A stretch of DNA of 64,000 nt from Achromobacter pestifer (GCF_013267355.1 NZ_CP053985.1:5270001-5334000); one strand, 5' to 3'; counted from the first letter of the stretch, positions 27,171-37,180 are shown. A program made the numbers and translations. Notes: a model not told the origin generated them from the letters alone.

Positions 27171-28214
27171 CTAGGCCCGCGCCGGCTGGCGCAGCGCCTG
27201 TGCCAGCCAGTCGAACAGTTGCGGGTCGGAAAAGCCCGCGCGCACCGGCACTTCCCAGAGGCGCGCATCGTCCAGGGCGGCGCACTTGATGGCGTCTTTG
27301 GACGTAACCAGGATGGCCTCGGCCGTGAGCGTTTGGAAGGGCGACTCGGCGTAGCCGTGATGATCGGGCAAGGCGAGCGCGGTTTCCAGCCGGATGCCGG
27401 CGCCGCGCAGGGTGGTGAAGAAGCGTTCCGGATTGCCGATGCCGGCGGCCGCCGCGATCCGCGGCTGGCCGGCGAAGGCCGCCAGGGGGCGCGTGCCGCG
27501 GCCCGAAACCTGGCGCGCGTCGCCCGGTTCCAGCCACATGCGGACCTGGCGCGGCCGGTTGCCGGTGCTGGCGGCTGGCGGCTGGCCGTCGGGCGTGCCG
27601 ATGTTCGTCACCACCACGTCGACCTCCCGCAGCCGTTCGGCCGGTTCGCGCAAGGGGCCGGCGGGCAGCAGGCGGCCATTGCCCACGCCGCGTTCGTCCT
27701 GCACCACGATTTCGATGTCCCGGGCGAGCGCCAGGTGCTGCAAGCCATCGTCCGAGATGATCACATCCACCTTGGGGTGGGCCTGCAGCAGGGCCTGGGC
27801 GGCCAGGGCGCGCTTCGGGTGGACGGCGACCGGGACGCCCGTGGCGCGGGCGATCAGGGCGGGTTCGTCGCCGAAACGGTCGGCTTCGAGTTGGCCCAGC
27901 CCGACGCGGGCGTGCGGGCCGACCTTGACGCCATAGCCGCGGCTGACGACGCCCGGGGTATAGCCGCGGGACCGCAACGCTTCAACGGTCGCGATGACCA
28001 TGGGGGTCTTGCCCGTGCCGCCGACATAGACATTGCCGATCACCACGACGGGAACGGGAGCGCGGTAGGCGCGGCGGACGCCGTCCAGGTAGCGCTGGCG
28101 CTTGCGCGCCACTTCCCAGGCGGTCAGCCGGGACAGCGGCAGCAGCAGATCGGAGAGCCAGCCGCCGTGCTGCCATTGGCGCGCCAGCAGCGTCGAGGCA
28201 CGCTTGGCGGTCAC
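27171..28214 (-). CDS. lpxK: Tetraacyldisaccharide 4'-kinase
   Basis: LpxK phosphorylates the lipid A precursor at the inner membrane. The 347-residue protein has the P-loop region [14 protein letters not shown] near residues 60-73, preceded by the membrane-associating N-terminus ([20 protein letters not shown]). The DDGLQHLAL and [14 protein letters not shown] motifs are typical. It starts with GTG overlapping the exbD stop codon by four bases, so translation is coupled to the exbBD pair. Confidence 0.96.
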   Translation of the reverse strand: MTAKRASTLLARQWQHGGWLSDLLLPLSRLTAWEVARKRQRYLDGVRRAYRAPVPVVVIGNVYVGGTGKTPMVIATVEALRSRGYTPGVVSRGYGVKVGPHARVGLGQLEADRFGDEPALIARATGVPVAVHPKRALAAQALLQAHPKVDVIISDDGLQHLALARDIEIVVQDERGVGNGRLLPAGPLREPAERLREVDVVVTNIGTPDGQPPAASTGNRPRQVRMWLEPGDARQVSGRGTRPLAAFAGQPRIAAAAGIGNPERFFTTLRGAGIRLETALALPDHHGYAESPFQTLTAEAILVTSKDAIKCAALDDARLWEVPVRAGFSDPQLFDWLAQALRQPARA

Positions 28215-28624
28215 CGGGTGGTCTGCGCGGCGAAGTTGACGCGGCCGATGCCAGCCAGGCGGGCGGCTTCCATGACGTTGATCACGGACTGGTGGGTGGC
28301 CTGGGCGTCGGCGTTGATGACGACCAGCGGCTCGGTCTTGCCGGCCGCGGCCTGGCGCAGGGCATCGGCGATTTCCGGCGGCGTGGAGACGTCGATGAGC
28401 GTGCCGTTGAGCGCATAGCGCCCATCCTGGCTGACGGCGACTTCCAGCGCCGGAGGCGTGTCCTGTTCCATCGAGGCCTGGGGCAGCGTCACCTTCAGCT
28501 GGGTGAAGCGCGCGAAGGAGGTGGTCGCCGCCAGGAAGATCAGGATGACCAGCAGCACGTCGATGAGCGGAATCAGGTTGATATCCAGCTCATCGCGGTC
28601 GCCGCGGGGGCCGCGGAAATTCAT
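28211..28624 (-). CDS. exbD: ExbD/TolR-family energy-transducing protein
   Basis: The 137-residue protein has a short cytoplasmic start, one membrane helix at about residues 17-38 ([20 protein letters not shown]) with the essential Asp in PLIDVLL, and a periplasmic domain. With ExbB it uses the proton gradient to drive TonB-like machinery; in the exbB-exbD-lpxK context it may instead serve lipid or envelope functions. It overlaps exbB and lpxK by four bases on either side. Confidence 0.93.
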   Translation of the reverse strand: MNFRGPRGDRDELDINLIPLIDVLLVILIFLAATTSFARFTQLKVTLPQASMEQDTPPALEVAVSQDGRYALNGTLIDVSTPPEIADALRQAAAGKTEPLVVINADAQATHQSVINVMEAARLAGIGRVNFAAQTTR

Positions 28625-29253
28625 GAACGGCCCTCGCGCATGGCAGAGCCAGGGGAGACGGCGCGGACCAGGCGCGCCGCGGTCTGTTCCATGGCGCTGA
28701 GGTAGCCGTCCACGCGGCCGCGCAGATAACGGTGCGCGATCATGGCGGGAATCGCGATGAGGATGCCGAAGCCGGTGTTGTACAGCGCCATCGAGATGCC
28801 GCGCGCCAGTTGCGCGGGATCGCCGCCGCCCGGGGTGTAGGAGCCGAAGATCTCGATCATGCCGATCACGGTGCCGAACAGGCCCATCAGGGGCGCGACC
28901 ACGGCGATGGTGCCGATGGCGGGAATGTAGCGGCTGAGGTCGTGGGCCACGGCGCGGCCGGCGTCCTCGACCACGTTGCGCAGTTCCTCGCGCGGCAGAT
29001 GGCGGTGACGCATCACTTCGGCCAGGATCCGGCCCAGCGGCGAATTGCGCTCGAGGCGGTTGATGGATTCGGGCGTGTCCTGGCGGTTGCGCAGCATTTC
29101 AGCCACTTGGTCGCTCAGGCCGCGCGGCATGACCAGCCCGCGGCGCAGGGAGAGGAAGCGCTCGAAGATCAGCGCCAAGCCCAGGACGGATGTCGCCAGC
29201 AGGGGCCAGATCGGCCAGCCGGCCTCGCGCAGTATGGAAAGCAAAGCGTTCAA
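28621..29253 (-). CDS. exbB: ExbB/TolQ/MotA-family proton channel
   Basis: The 210-residue protein has three membrane regions (about 15-35, 115-140 and 155-180). The second and third follow the family pattern (IAVVAPLMGLFGTVIGMIEI and ISMALYNTGFGILIAIPAMI). It forms the pentameric channel around ExbD. It is the first gene of a minus-strand run that continues with exbD and lpxK, and it is the last minus-strand gene before the direction switch. Confidence 0.94.
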   Translation of the reverse strand: MNALLSILREAGWPIWPLLATSVLGLALIFERFLSLRRGLVMPRGLSDQVAEMLRNRQDTPESINRLERNSPLGRILAEVMRHRHLPREELRNVVEDAGRAVAHDLSRYIPAIGTIAVVAPLMGLFGTVIGMIEIFGSYTPGGGDPAQLARGISMALYNTGFGILIAIPAMIAHRYLRGRVDGYLSAMEQTAARLVRAVSPGSAMREGRS

Positions 29254-29594
29254 CTCCTGGGGGGACCGGCGCGCAAGGCGGCGCGAGCCGGTATCTGATC
29301 AAGCCGAAACTGTAACGGTGCGGCAGGGGTGTGGCAAGTCGGTACGACCCCCAATCTATCCACAGATCTTGTGGATAATTCTGTGCAAAACTTCCCGGGA
29401 ATGCTTGTGGGCACAGGGCTTGCACTTGTTTGCTTCAATTGAGAGCAGCTTCGTTTTTCTTAAAATCATATAAAAATCAATAAGTTAATTCGAATTTGCT
29501 GGCTTTCGGGGCGGTTGGGGGAAATTTGCTGGGACGCGGTATGATTGCGGCCCGCTACGCGGCTCCTGTGGACAGGTACGCATCGGAAAGCCCC
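29254..29594. other. AT-rich divergent intergenic region between exbB and xseA
   Basis: These 341 bases hold no gene. The left part carries a pair of DnaA-box-like sequences; the part at about 29450-29505 is a strongly AT-rich block (runs such as TAAAATCATATAAAAATC) that stands out in this GC-rich genome. Promoters for exbB (minus) and xseA (plus) must lie here. Transcription switches from a long minus block to a long plus block at this point. Confidence 0.7.
29356..29378. promoter_or_regulatory. Inverted pair of DnaA-box-like sequences
   Basis: CTATCCACA (29356-29364; eight of nine matches to TTATCCACA) and TGTGGATAA (29370-29378; a perfect box in inverse orientation) are separated by five bases. 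The pair could bind DnaA and regulate the flanking divergent promoters. Confidence 0.55.
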
Positions 29595-30962
29595 ATGACA
29601 ATTGAATCTACAGTCACAAACAACGTATTTGCGCGGGATATCCTGACGGTTGCCCAGCTGAATCAAGCCGTGGGGCAGTTGTTGGAGCGCAGCATCCCGG
29701 CGCTGTGGGTGCGCGGAGAGATTTCCAACTTCACGGCGGCGGCTTCCGGGCATTGGTACTTCACGCTCAAGGACAGCCGGGCCTCCGTGCGCGCCGTCAT
29801 GTTCAGAAGCCGCGCCAGCGCGGTGGGTTTCACGCCGCGCGCCGGCGATCAGGTCGAAATCCGGGCCCGCGTGTCCCTGTACGAGCCGCGCGGCGACTAT
29901 CAGCTGCAGGTTGACGCCATGCGGCGGGCCGGACTAGGCAATCTGTACGAGGCGTTCCTGCGCCTGAAGGAGCAACTGGCTGCCGAAGGCCTGTTCGATC
30001 CGGCCGTCAAGCGCGAACCCGTGGGCCTGCCGCGGGCCATCGGCGTGATCACGTCCTTGCACGCCGCGGCGCTGCGCGACGTGCTGTCGGCGCTGGCGCG
30101 CCGCGCGCCCCAGGTGCCCGTGATCATCTATCCGGCGCCAGTCCAGGGGGCGGATGCCGCCGGGCGGCTGGCGGCCCAGGTGCGCATGGCCAACCAGCGC
30201 GCCGAAGTCGACACGCTGCTGCTGGTGCGCGGCGGCGGCAGTATCGAGGATCTCTGGAGCTTCAACGACGAGGCGCTGGCCCGCGAGGTCGCGGGCAGCG
30301 CAATTCCCGTCATCAGCGGGGTGGGGCACGAGACGGATTTCACCATCGTCGATTTCGTGGCCGACGTGCGCGCGCCGACGCCGACCGCGGCCGCCGAACT
30401 GGCCTGCGTGCCGCGTTCCGAATTGCTCGGCCGGGTCATGCAGGCGGCAGAGGCCATGACGCGGGGACAGCAGCGCCGGCTGGAGCGCGCTGCCCAGCGG
30501 CTGGACCGCGCCGCCGCGCAATTGGTGTCCCCGGCCCAGCGCCTGGAGCATCAGCGCGAGCGCCTGAACAGCCTGCGCTTCCGTCTGGCGACCGCCTGGT
30601 CCGGCCCCCAGGAGCGCCGCGCCGCACGCGTCAATCTGCTGACGCAGCGCCTGGCGCATCGCGTGCCCGATACCGGCCGCGCCGCCGACCGCCTCGCGGG
30701 CGCGGCGCGTCAACTGGGCCAGGCGCATGCGCGGCTGCTGGTGCAGCGGCGCAACCGGCTGGCGTCCGCCACGGCGCAATTGCGCGCGCTGGACCCGGGC
30801 AACACGCTGGCTCGCGGCTACGCCATCGCGCGCGACGATCAGGGCCGCATCGTGCGGGACGGGGCCGCGCTGACGGCCGGACAAACGCTGGGCCTGAGTT
30901 TCGCGCAAGGCGGCGCCGAAGTCGCGGTCACGCGCAGCCGCGACACGCGCGACGCGTCCTGA
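29595..30962 (+). CDS. xseA: Exodeoxyribonuclease VII large subunit
   Basis: XseA is the catalytic subunit of exonuclease VII, which degrades single-stranded DNA. The 455-residue protein has an N-terminal OB-fold (IPALWVRGEISNFT, SGHWYFTLKD), the catalytic domain with VRGGGSIEDLWSFNDE and GVGHETDFTIVDFVADVRAP, and a long Arg/Ala/Gln-rich coiled-coil C-terminus that binds the small subunit. The ATG at 29595 gives the expected N-terminus. The small subunit gene is not in this window. Confidence 0.96.
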   Translation: MTIESTVTNNVFARDILTVAQLNQAVGQLLERSIPALWVRGEISNFTAAASGHWYFTLKDSRASVRAVMFRSRASAVGFTPRAGDQVEIRARVSLYEPRGDYQLQVDAMRRAGLGNLYEAFLRLKEQLAAEGLFDPAVKREPVGLPRAIGVITSLHAAALRDVLSALARRAPQVPVIIYPAPVQGADAAGRLAAQVRMANQRAEVDTLLLVRGGGSIEDLWSFNDEALAREVAGSAIPVISGVGHETDFTIVDFVADVRAPTPTAAAELACVPRSELLGRVMQAAEAMTRGQQRRLERAAQRLDRAAAQLVSPAQRLEHQRERLNSLRFRLATAWSGPQERRAARVNLLTQRLAHRVPDTGRAADRLAGAARQLGQAHARLLVQRRNRLASATAQLRALDPGNTLARGYAIARDDQGRIVRDGAALTAGQTLGLSFAQGGAEVAVTRSRDTRDAS

Positions 30963-31050
30963 GCGCCGGCCGCCGCGCTTGCGCGGTGGTCATGAGCCCA
31001 TGCGCCCGGTCGCATGGGCACGAGTTTTCCGTCATAGGCACATGTGTCCC

Positions 31051-31076
31051 TTAACCCCGCGCGGGCGGGGGGTTAA
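31051..31076. repeat. Inverted repeat between xseA and sodB
   Basis: TTAACCCC and GGGGTTAA form an eight-base stem around a ten-base GC-rich loop. No T-run follows, so it is either a weak xseA terminator or an operator upstream of sodB. A TACAAT -10-like element lies at 31101-31106 between this repeat and the sodB start. Confidence 0.45.
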
Positions 31077-31145
31077 CGCGGTATCCTCAGTAGTTGCCGA
31101 TACAATTGACCGGCTTGATCGTGCACTCAACAGAAGGAACCTCAC

Positions 31146-31724
31146 ATGGCACACACTCTTCCCCCCCTGCCTTACGAACTGGACGCGCTGGCTCCGCACA
31201 TCTCCAAGGAAACGCTGGAGTTCCACTACGGCAAGCATCACCAGACTTACGTCACGAACCTGAACAACCTGATCCCGGGCACGGAATTCGAAACGCTGTC
31301 GCTGGAAGACATCGTGAAGAAGTCCTCGGGTGGCATTTTCAACAACGCCGCCCAGATCTGGAACCACACTTTCTACTGGAACAGCCTGGCTCCCAAGGCC
31401 GGCGGCGCTCCGACCGGCAAGCTGGCTGACGCCATCAACGCCAAGTGGGGCAGCTTCGACGCCTTCAAGGAAGCCTTCAACAAGTCGGCCGCCGGCAACT
31501 TCGGTTCGGGCTGGACCTGGCTGGTCAAGAAGGCCGACGGCTCGGTCGACATCGTCAACACCAGCAACGCTGCTACCCCGCTGACCACGGCCGACAAGCC
31601 GCTGCTCACCTGTGATGTCTGGGAACACGCCTATTACATCGACTACCGCAACGCCCGTCCCAAGTACCTGGAAAACTTCTGGGCGCTGGTGAACTGGGAA
31701 TTCGCGGCCAAGAACTTCGCCTGA
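31146..31724 (+). CDS. sodB: Superoxide dismutase [Fe]
   Basis: The 192-residue enzyme converts superoxide to oxygen and peroxide in the cytoplasm. Metal ligands are all present: His27, His74, Asp157 and His161. Gln70 in [13 protein letters not shown] is the position that marks iron-type enzymes, as does the FGSGWTWLV context. A terminator follows at 31774. Codons are strongly optimised, as expected for a highly expressed gene. Confidence 0.97.
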   Translation: MAHTLPPLPYELDALAPHISKETLEFHYGKHHQTYVTNLNNLIPGTEFETLSLEDIVKKSSGGIFNNAAQIWNHTFYWNSLAPKAGGAPTGKLADAINAKWGSFDAFKEAFNKSAAGNFGSGWTWLVKKADGSVDIVNTSNAATPLTTADKPLLTCDVWEHAYYIDYRNARPKYLENFWALVNWEFAAKNFA

Positions 31725-31773
31725 TAGGCAAAGCCAGGCTCGCCGCGGCGTCCGCGCCGCGGTTCCTGCTGAC

Positions 31774-31807
31774 AAACCCCTCGCGCAAGCCTGGGGTTTT
31801 CTTTTTT
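31774..31807 (+). terminator. sodB terminator
   Basis: AAACCCC and GGGGTTT pair around a 12-base loop and are followed by a T-rich tract (TTCTTTTTT). Confidence 0.75.
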
Positions 31808-32006
31808 GTTCAGCAAAAATTCAGTTTGTGAAATCCCTGTCGATTGTCGATTCCATTGCGGGGAAATGAAGAAGAAACCGGCTTTTCTTCCGGGTTATCC
31901 CTAGGTTTGCGAGCCACTATCGTTGGCCCCGGTCGACGACTGAACCACGGGGTCCACGGCCGCGGCATGCCCGCCATAAACCGTGGTAACTACAGGGAAG
32001 GGAAGC

Positions 32007-33692
32007 ATGTTGCGGTTATTTTCGGGTTTGCGCATCGGCGCGCGCCTGTCGGGCGCATTTTTGCTGGTGGCGGTAATAGGCGGTGCGATCGGGGGCTTCG
32101 GGGTTTGGGGCCTGGCGCGCATCAATGAAATGAACGACCGGCTTTACGACACCGAGCTGCGCGGCATCTCGGACATCAAGGAAGCCAATATCAATCTGAT
32201 CTACGCGGGCCGTGCCCGCAGCGGCTACCTGGCCGCGTCCACCGACAAGGACCGCCAGGCGTTGCGCAAGCAGTTCGACGATGCCGTTGCAACCATGGAC
32301 GGCTTGCGCGAAAAGGCCGCCGCCAATTTCTATTCGGAAGAGGGCAAGCGCCTGCTGGCGCAGTTCACCGAGACCGAGCAGGTCTGGAAGCGCGAATCCG
32401 CCGCCTTCTTCGCCGCCGCCCAGGCCAGGCCGCTGACCCAGGCCGATCCGCAAGTGGCCGAGATCGAGGCGCGCGTGATCGCCTCATCGCAGAAGCTGGA
32501 TGATCTGATGACGACCTTGGCGAAGGCCAAGGAGAACGTCGCGGCCCAAAGCGTGCAGGCGGGTACGGAGCTGTACGAAACGCTGCGTGCCGTCATGATC
32601 ATCCTCGCCGTGATCGGCGTGGCGATCGGCATGCTGCTGGGGTGGCTGGTGACGCGCGGCATTGTGCGTCCGCTGGAACAGGCGGTGACGGCCGCGCGCC
32701 AGGTGGCGGCCGGCGACCTCACGACCGATATCCAGGTCACCACGCGTGACGAAACCGGCGACCTGATGGGTGCGCTCAAGACTATGAACGAAAGCCTGGC
32801 GCGCATCGTCAAGGACGTGCGCGACGGTTGCGAAAGCATCGCCTCGGCGTCCTCGCAGATTGCCCAGGGCAACGCCGATCTGTCGCAGCGCACCGAGGAA
32901 CAGGCCTCCTCGCTGGAGGAAACCGCGGCCTCGATGGAGCAGTTGACCAGCACCGTGCAGCAGAACGCCAACAACGCCAGCGAAGCGGACCGTCTGGTCA
33001 ACCAGGCCTCCAGCGTGGCCGTGCGCGGCGGCGAAGTGGTGGAGGGCGTGGTCCAGACCATGAGCGCGATTTCCGACAGCTCGCGCCGCATCGCCGACAT
33101 CACGGGCGTGATCGACGGCATCGCCTTCCAGACCAACATCCTGGCGCTGAACGCCGCCGTGGAAGCGGCGCGGGCGGGCGAGCAGGGCCGCGGTTTCGCC
33201 GTGGTGGCGGGCGAGGTGCGCACGCTGGCGCAGCGCTCGGCGGTGGCCGCGAAGGAGATCAAGGCCTTGATCGACGAGTCGGTCACGCGCGTCGAGGGCG
33301 GCACGCGCCAGGTCGACGAGGCCGGCCGCACCATGCGCGAAGTGGTGGACAGCGTGCGCCAGGTCGCCACCCTGGTGCGCGAAATCGCCAGCGCGTCGGA
33401 AGAGCAGTCCGCCGGCATCGGCCAGGTCAACCAGGCCGTGGCGCAGATGGACTCCGTGACCCAGCAGAACGCGGCATTGGTGGAGGAGGCGGCCGCCGCC
33501 GCCGGCAGCATGCAGGAACAGGCCACCCGCCTGGCCCAGGAAGTGCGCCGCTTCAAGGTGGAAGCGGGCGGCGGATCGGCCCGCGAAGCCCAGGTCCGTC
33601 TGGTGCAGGCCGTGCCCGTGGCGCCGCGCAAGCCGGCCGTGGCGCGTCCCGCGCTGGCGCAGGCTTCGGACGACGACTGGTCGACGTTCTGA
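32007..33692 (+). CDS. Methyl-accepting chemotaxis protein with CheR-tether pentapeptide
   Basis: The 561-residue chemoreceptor starts at the ATG at 32007 after GGGAAGGGAAG. It has a first membrane helix (about 11-34), a periplasmic four-helix-bundle sensor domain, a second membrane helix (about 194-216), a HAMP linker, and the cytoplasmic signalling hairpin with [20 protein letters not shown] near residues 370-390. Methylation helices flank the tip. The C-terminus ends in DWSTF, an xWxxF pentapeptide like the NWETF used by Tar/Tsr to hold CheR and CheB. No che genes are nearby. The ligand is unknown. Confidence 0.94.
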   Translation: MLRLFSGLRIGARLSGAFLLVAVIGGAIGGFGVWGLARINEMNDRLYDTELRGISDIKEANINLIYAGRARSGYLAASTDKDRQALRKQFDDAVATMDGLREKAAANFYSEEGKRLLAQFTETEQVWKRESAAFFAAAQARPLTQADPQVAEIEARVIASSQKLDDLMTTLAKAKENVAAQSVQAGTELYETLRAVMIILAVIGVAIGMLLGWLVTRGIVRPLEQAVTAARQVAAGDLTTDIQVTTRDETGDLMGALKTMNESLARIVKDVRDGCESIASASSQIAQGNADLSQRTEEQASSLEETAASMEQLTSTVQQNANNASEADRLVNQASSVAVRGGEVVEGVVQTMSAISDSSRRIADITGVIDGIAFQTNILALNAAVEAARAGEQGRGFAVVAGEVRTLAQRSAVAAKEIKALIDESVTRVEGGTRQVDEAGRTMREVVDSVRQVATLVREIASASEEQSAGIGQVNQAVAQMDSVTQQNAALVEEAAAAAGSMQEQATRLAQEVRRFKVEAGGGSAREAQVRLVQAVPVAPRKPAVARPALAQASDDDWSTF

Positions 33693-33764
33693 TCCTGCGC
33701 TGTGGGCTGCCGGTCAGGTGGGAGTGGTAAGGTTAGCCACTTTCAACCGCGCCGGCTTTCGCCC

Positions 33765-35159
33765 ATGAACCTGCCCGACCCCCTACGCCGGCTGCTGGCC
33801 GGCCCGCGCCGGTGGGCGCATCGCAAGGTGCGCCAGGTCAACCGCCTGTCGCGCAAGAGCGTGCAGATGGGGCTGCTGCTGGGGGGCGCCGGCCTGGTGG
33901 CGCTGATGTCGTTGGGCTTTGCGTATCTGGCTGACAAGGCGCTGGAATGGAACCGCGAGTGGGTGGCCTACAACGGCTGGCTGGCGCTGCTGGTCCTGCC
34001 GCTGAGCCTGGCGGCCTTGCGCTGGCTGACCCTGCGTTTCGCGCCCAACGCGTCCGGCAGCGGCATTCCCCAGGTCATCGGCGCCTTGTCGCTGCCGCCC
34101 GGCGCCAGCCAGAACAGCCTGGTGGCGCTGGGGCAGACCCTCTGGAAGATTCCTCTCGCGTTCTTCGGCATGCTGGCCGGCGCTTCGATCGGCCGCGAAG
34201 GGCCGTCGGTCCAGGTGGGCGCCGCCCTGATGCTGGCCTGGGGCGACTTCTGGAAGCGGCGCGGCGTGCAGCTGCGCGGCTTCCATGCCAATGAACTGAT
34301 TGCCGCCGGGGCAGCGGGCGGCCTGGCTGCCGCCTTCAACGCGCCCTTGGCCGGCGTCATCTTCGCCATCGAGGAACTCGGACGCGGCACCGTGCTGCGC
34401 TGGCAGCGGCTGGTGCTGATCGGCGTGCTGGCCTCGGGCTTCCTGGTCGTGGCCGTGGTCGGCAACAACCCCTATTTCGGCGTGTTCGGCGGTGCGCCGC
34501 TGACGCATGGCATGGTGATGTGGGTGGCTATCTGCGCGGCGCTCAATGGCGCGCTGGGTGGCATATTCGCCCGGCTGCTCGGCAAGGGGGCGGCTGGCAG
34601 CGCGCCCCAGTCCTGGCGCGCCTGGATCCGCGCGCATCCGATCTGGACGGCCTTCATCATGGGCCTGATCCTGGCGCTGATCGGGCTGGCCACGGCCGGC
34701 AGCGTGTATGGCACGGGCTATGGCGTGGCCGCCGACCTGCTGTCGGGCAAGGACACGGCGCCCGCCAGCTTCGGCCTGGCCAAGCTGGCCGCGACCGTTG
34801 CCTCCTATTGGGCGGGCATACCGGGCGGCATCTTCACGCCTGCCCTGACCACGGGAGCGGGCATCGGCCATCACATCTGGCAACTGGCGGGAGAGGGCGT
34901 GGATCACCGCGTGCTGGTGCTGATTTCGATGGCCGCTTTCCTGGCCGCCGCGACCCAGGCGCCCCTGACCGCCAGCGTGGTGGTGATGGAAATGACGGGC
35001 AGCCAGCCCATGCTGTTCTGGCTGTTGGTCGGATCCCTGCTGGCCTCGGGCGTGTCGCGCCAGTTCTGCCCGCAACCCTTCTATCACATGGCCGCGGGGC
35101 GTTTCCGCAGGCAGGCCATCGTCGACGCGGGGCGCGCCGCCAAGCCGCCCGCGGCCTGA
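33765..35159 (+). CDS. ClC-family chloride channel or H+/Cl- exchanger
   Basis: The 464-residue membrane protein carries the ClC ion-pathway motifs: GSGIP at residues 98-102, GREGP at 143-147 with the gating glutamate Glu145, and IPGGIFTPALTTGAGIG late in the chain. The acidic pair in FAIEEL (201-205) includes the internal proton glutamate of exchangers, so H+/Cl- exchange is more likely than a simple channel. The ATG at 33765 was chosen from N-terminal family length. It follows the chemoreceptor after 72 bases. Confidence 0.93.
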   Translation: MNLPDPLRRLLAGPRRWAHRKVRQVNRLSRKSVQMGLLLGGAGLVALMSLGFAYLADKALEWNREWVAYNGWLALLVLPLSLAALRWLTLRFAPNASGSGIPQVIGALSLPPGASQNSLVALGQTLWKIPLAFFGMLAGASIGREGPSVQVGAALMLAWGDFWKRRGVQLRGFHANELIAAGAAGGLAAAFNAPLAGVIFAIEELGRGTVLRWQRLVLIGVLASGFLVVAVVGNNPYFGVFGGAPLTHGMVMWVAICAALNGALGGIFARLLGKGAAGSAPQSWRAWIRAHPIWTAFIMGLILALIGLATAGSVYGTGYGVAADLLSGKDTAPASFGLAKLAATVASYWAGIPGGIFTPALTTGAGIGHHIWQLAGEGVDHRVLVLISMAAFLAAATQAPLTASVVVMEMTGSQPMLFWLLVGSLLASGVSRQFCPQPFYHMAAGRFRRQAIVDAGRAAKPPAA

Positions 35160-35333
35160 GTCCGCAGCCTCGGTCCGCGCCTTGCCATGGTGCGCGCGGC
35201 GCGCACCGACAGGGTGAACATCCATTGGACACCGTCCGTACAGCGGACATCCTGCGGACGCACCAACTTGGCGCTAAAGCCCTGCGTTAAGATCTCCCGA
35301 TCCGGATTTTTTCTCACTTACTTCGAGCTTCCC

Positions 35334-36539
35334 ATGACCGTGCATGCTTTTATTTGTGATGCGATCCGCACCCCCTTCGGCCGCTACGGCGGCGCGCTGG
35401 CTTCCGTGCGCCCCGACGATCTCGCTGCCGTAGCCATCAAGGCGCTGGTGGCGCGCAATCCCGGCGTGCGCTGGGAAGAGCTGGACGACGCCATCATGGG
35501 CTGCGCCAACCAGGCGGGTGAAGACAACCGCAACGTGGCCCGCATGGCCACGCTGCTGGCCGGCCTGCCGATCGAAGTGCCCGGCGCCACCGTCAACCGC
35601 CTGTGCGGTTCGGGCCTGGACGCCATCGGCGGCGCTGCCCGCGCCATCCGCGCCGGCGAAGCCGGCCTGATGCTGGCCGGCGGCGTGGAAAGCATGAGCC
35701 GCGCGCCTTTTGTCATGGGCAAGGCCGACAGCGCGTTTTCGCGCAGCGCCGCGATTTACGACACCACCATCGGCTGGCGCTTCATCAACAAGCTGATGAA
35801 GGCGCAGTACGGCGTGGACTCGATGCCCGAAACGGCCGAAAACGTCGCCGACGATTTCAAGATCAGCCGCGAAGACCAGGACCTGTTTGCGCTGGCCAGC
35901 CAGCAGAAGACCGCGCGCGCGCAGAAGGAAGGCTTCTTCGACGCCGAGATCGTGCCGGTGTCGATCGCCCAGAAGAAGGGCGATCCCATCGTCGTCGGCA
36001 AGGACGAGCACCCGCGTGAAACCACGCTGGAGTCGCTGGCCAAGCTGAAGGGCGTGGTCCGCGAAGGCGGCACCGTCACCGCCGGCAACGCCTCGGGCGT
36101 CAACGACGGCGCCGCCGCGCTGCTGCTGGCCGACGAAAAGGCCGCCGCCCGCCATGGCCTGACCCCGCGCGCCCGCGTGGTCGGCATGGCCACGGCCGGC
36201 GTCGCGCCGCGCATCATGGGCATCGGCCCGGCGCCCGCCACGCTGAAGGTGCTGGCCCAGACCGGCCTGAAGCTGGAGCAGATGGACGTCATCGAACTGA
36301 ACGAGGCGTTTGCCGCCCAGGGCTTGGCCGTGATGCGCCAGCTGGGCATCGCCGACAACGACCCGCGCGTGAACCCCAACGGCGGCGCGATCGCCCTGGG
36401 CCACCCGCTGGGCGCCAGCGGCGCGCGCCTGGCCACCACCGCGATCAACCAACTGCACCGCACCGGCGGCCGCTATGCGCTGTGCACCATGTGCATCGGC
36501 GTGGGCCAGGGCATCGCGCTGATCATCGAACGCGTGTAA
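35334..36539 (+). CDS. pcaF: Acetyl-CoA acyltransferase, beta-ketoadipyl-CoA thiolase type
   Basis: The 401-residue thiolase has the acylated Cys in VNRLCGSGLDAIG (about residue 90), the NEAFAAQ loop, the His in GHPLGASGARL and the second Cys in CTMCIGVGQG. N-terminal features (FICDAIRTPFGRYGGALASV) and length match PcaF/PaaJ, which cleave 3-oxoadipyl-CoA to succinyl-CoA and acetyl-CoA at the end of aromatic degradation. No other aromatic genes are near, so the exact substrate is inferred. It has its own terminator. Confidence 0.88.
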   Translation: MTVHAFICDAIRTPFGRYGGALASVRPDDLAAVAIKALVARNPGVRWEELDDAIMGCANQAGEDNRNVARMATLLAGLPIEVPGATVNRLCGSGLDAIGGAARAIRAGEAGLMLAGGVESMSRAPFVMGKADSAFSRSAAIYDTTIGWRFINKLMKAQYGVDSMPETAENVADDFKISREDQDLFALASQQKTARAQKEGFFDAEIVPVSIAQKKGDPIVVGKDEHPRETTLESLAKLKGVVREGGTVTAGNASGVNDGAAALLLADEKAAARHGLTPRARVVGMATAGVAPRIMGIGPAPATLKVLAQTGLKLEQMDVIELNEAFAAQGLAVMRQLGIADNDPRVNPNGGAIALGHPLGASGARLATTAINQLHRTGGRYALCTMCIGVGQGIALIIERV

Positions 36540-36576
36540 TCGCCTGGCGCGCAACGGCTGGCTGCGCGCAGGAACG

Positions 36577-36603
36577 AAAAGGGAGCCTGAAGGGCTCCCT
36601 TTT
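36577..36603. terminator. Bidirectional terminator between thiolase and DUF192 genes
   Basis: The stem GGGAGCC/GGCTCCC, flanked by AAAA and TTTT, sits between two convergent genes and can serve both. Confidence 0.85.
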
Positions 36604-36625
36604 CATGTCTGCGGGCGGACTTGCC

Positions 36626-37129
36626 TCAGGGCAGGCCGTCCAGCTTCTTGCCAGCCTTGATGCCGTGCTGCTCGAACCAGCCTTGGGCCATTTCCAGCGC
36701 GTAGCGCACCGGCTTCTTGGCGCAGTGCGGGTCTTCGGTCTGTGGCGCCATGTCCTCGATGTTGACGATCGTGCCATCGTCGGCGATAAAGGCAATCGAG
36801 AGCGGCAGCAGGGTGTTGCGCATCCAGAAGCACTGCACGTCGGGTTGTTCGAAGACGAACAGCATGCCGTCGTTGCCGGGCAGCTCCTTGCGGAACATCA
36901 GGCCGTCGCGGCGGGTCGCTTCCGTGTTCGCGACTTCTGCGCGGATAATATGGATGCCGGCCGAGAGCTGGGTGGTGGGCAAGGGGGCTTGCGGGCCGGT
37001 CAGCTGCGCGCCGGCCGCCGCGGGCAGTACCATCGCGATGGCGGCCAGGGTTTTCGGCAGGAGGTTTCTGAAGAACGCTGTCTTGAACAACGTGAGGCTG
37101 ACAGGAATTAAAACGGCGTTCTTGAGCAT
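36626..37129 (-). CDS. DUF192-family exported protein
   Basis: The 167-residue product starts at the ATG at 37129. A hydrophobic signal sequence (LPKTLAAIAMVLPAAAGAQ) ends near residue 42. The mature part has the DUF192 core: ANTEATRRDGLMFRKELP, GMLFVFEQ, CFWMRNTLLPLSIAFI and the late ALEMAQGWFEQHGIKAG. DUF192 proteins are small beta-barrel-like domains of unknown function, often secreted. It lies downstream of a cold-shock gene but is separated from it by a terminator. Confidence 0.88.
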   Translation of the reverse strand: MLKNAVLIPVSLTLFKTAFFRNLLPKTLAAIAMVLPAAAGAQLTGPQAPLPTTQLSAGIHIIRAEVANTEATRRDGLMFRKELPGNDGMLFVFEQPDVQCFWMRNTLLPLSIAFIADDGTIVNIEDMAPQTEDPHCAKKPVRYALEMAQGWFEQHGIKAGKKLDGLP

Positions 37130-37158
37130 GGCCTGGCGTAATGAATGAAAAATAACAA

Positions 37159-37180
37159 GGCGGGGCTCGAAAGCCCCGCC
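37159..37180 (-). terminator. Terminator of the cold-shock gene
   Basis: GGCGGGGCT/AGCCCCGCC forms a nine-base stem with a CGAA/TTCG tetraloop; on the minus strand a T-rich stretch (TTGTTATTTTTC) follows. Confidence 0.85.

Noticed and set aside
29254..29594. Chromosomal replication origin
   Set aside because: Only two DnaA-box-like sequences are visible and the usual neighbours (dnaA, dnaN, gyrB, gidA) are missing, so it is listed only as an observation, not as an origin.
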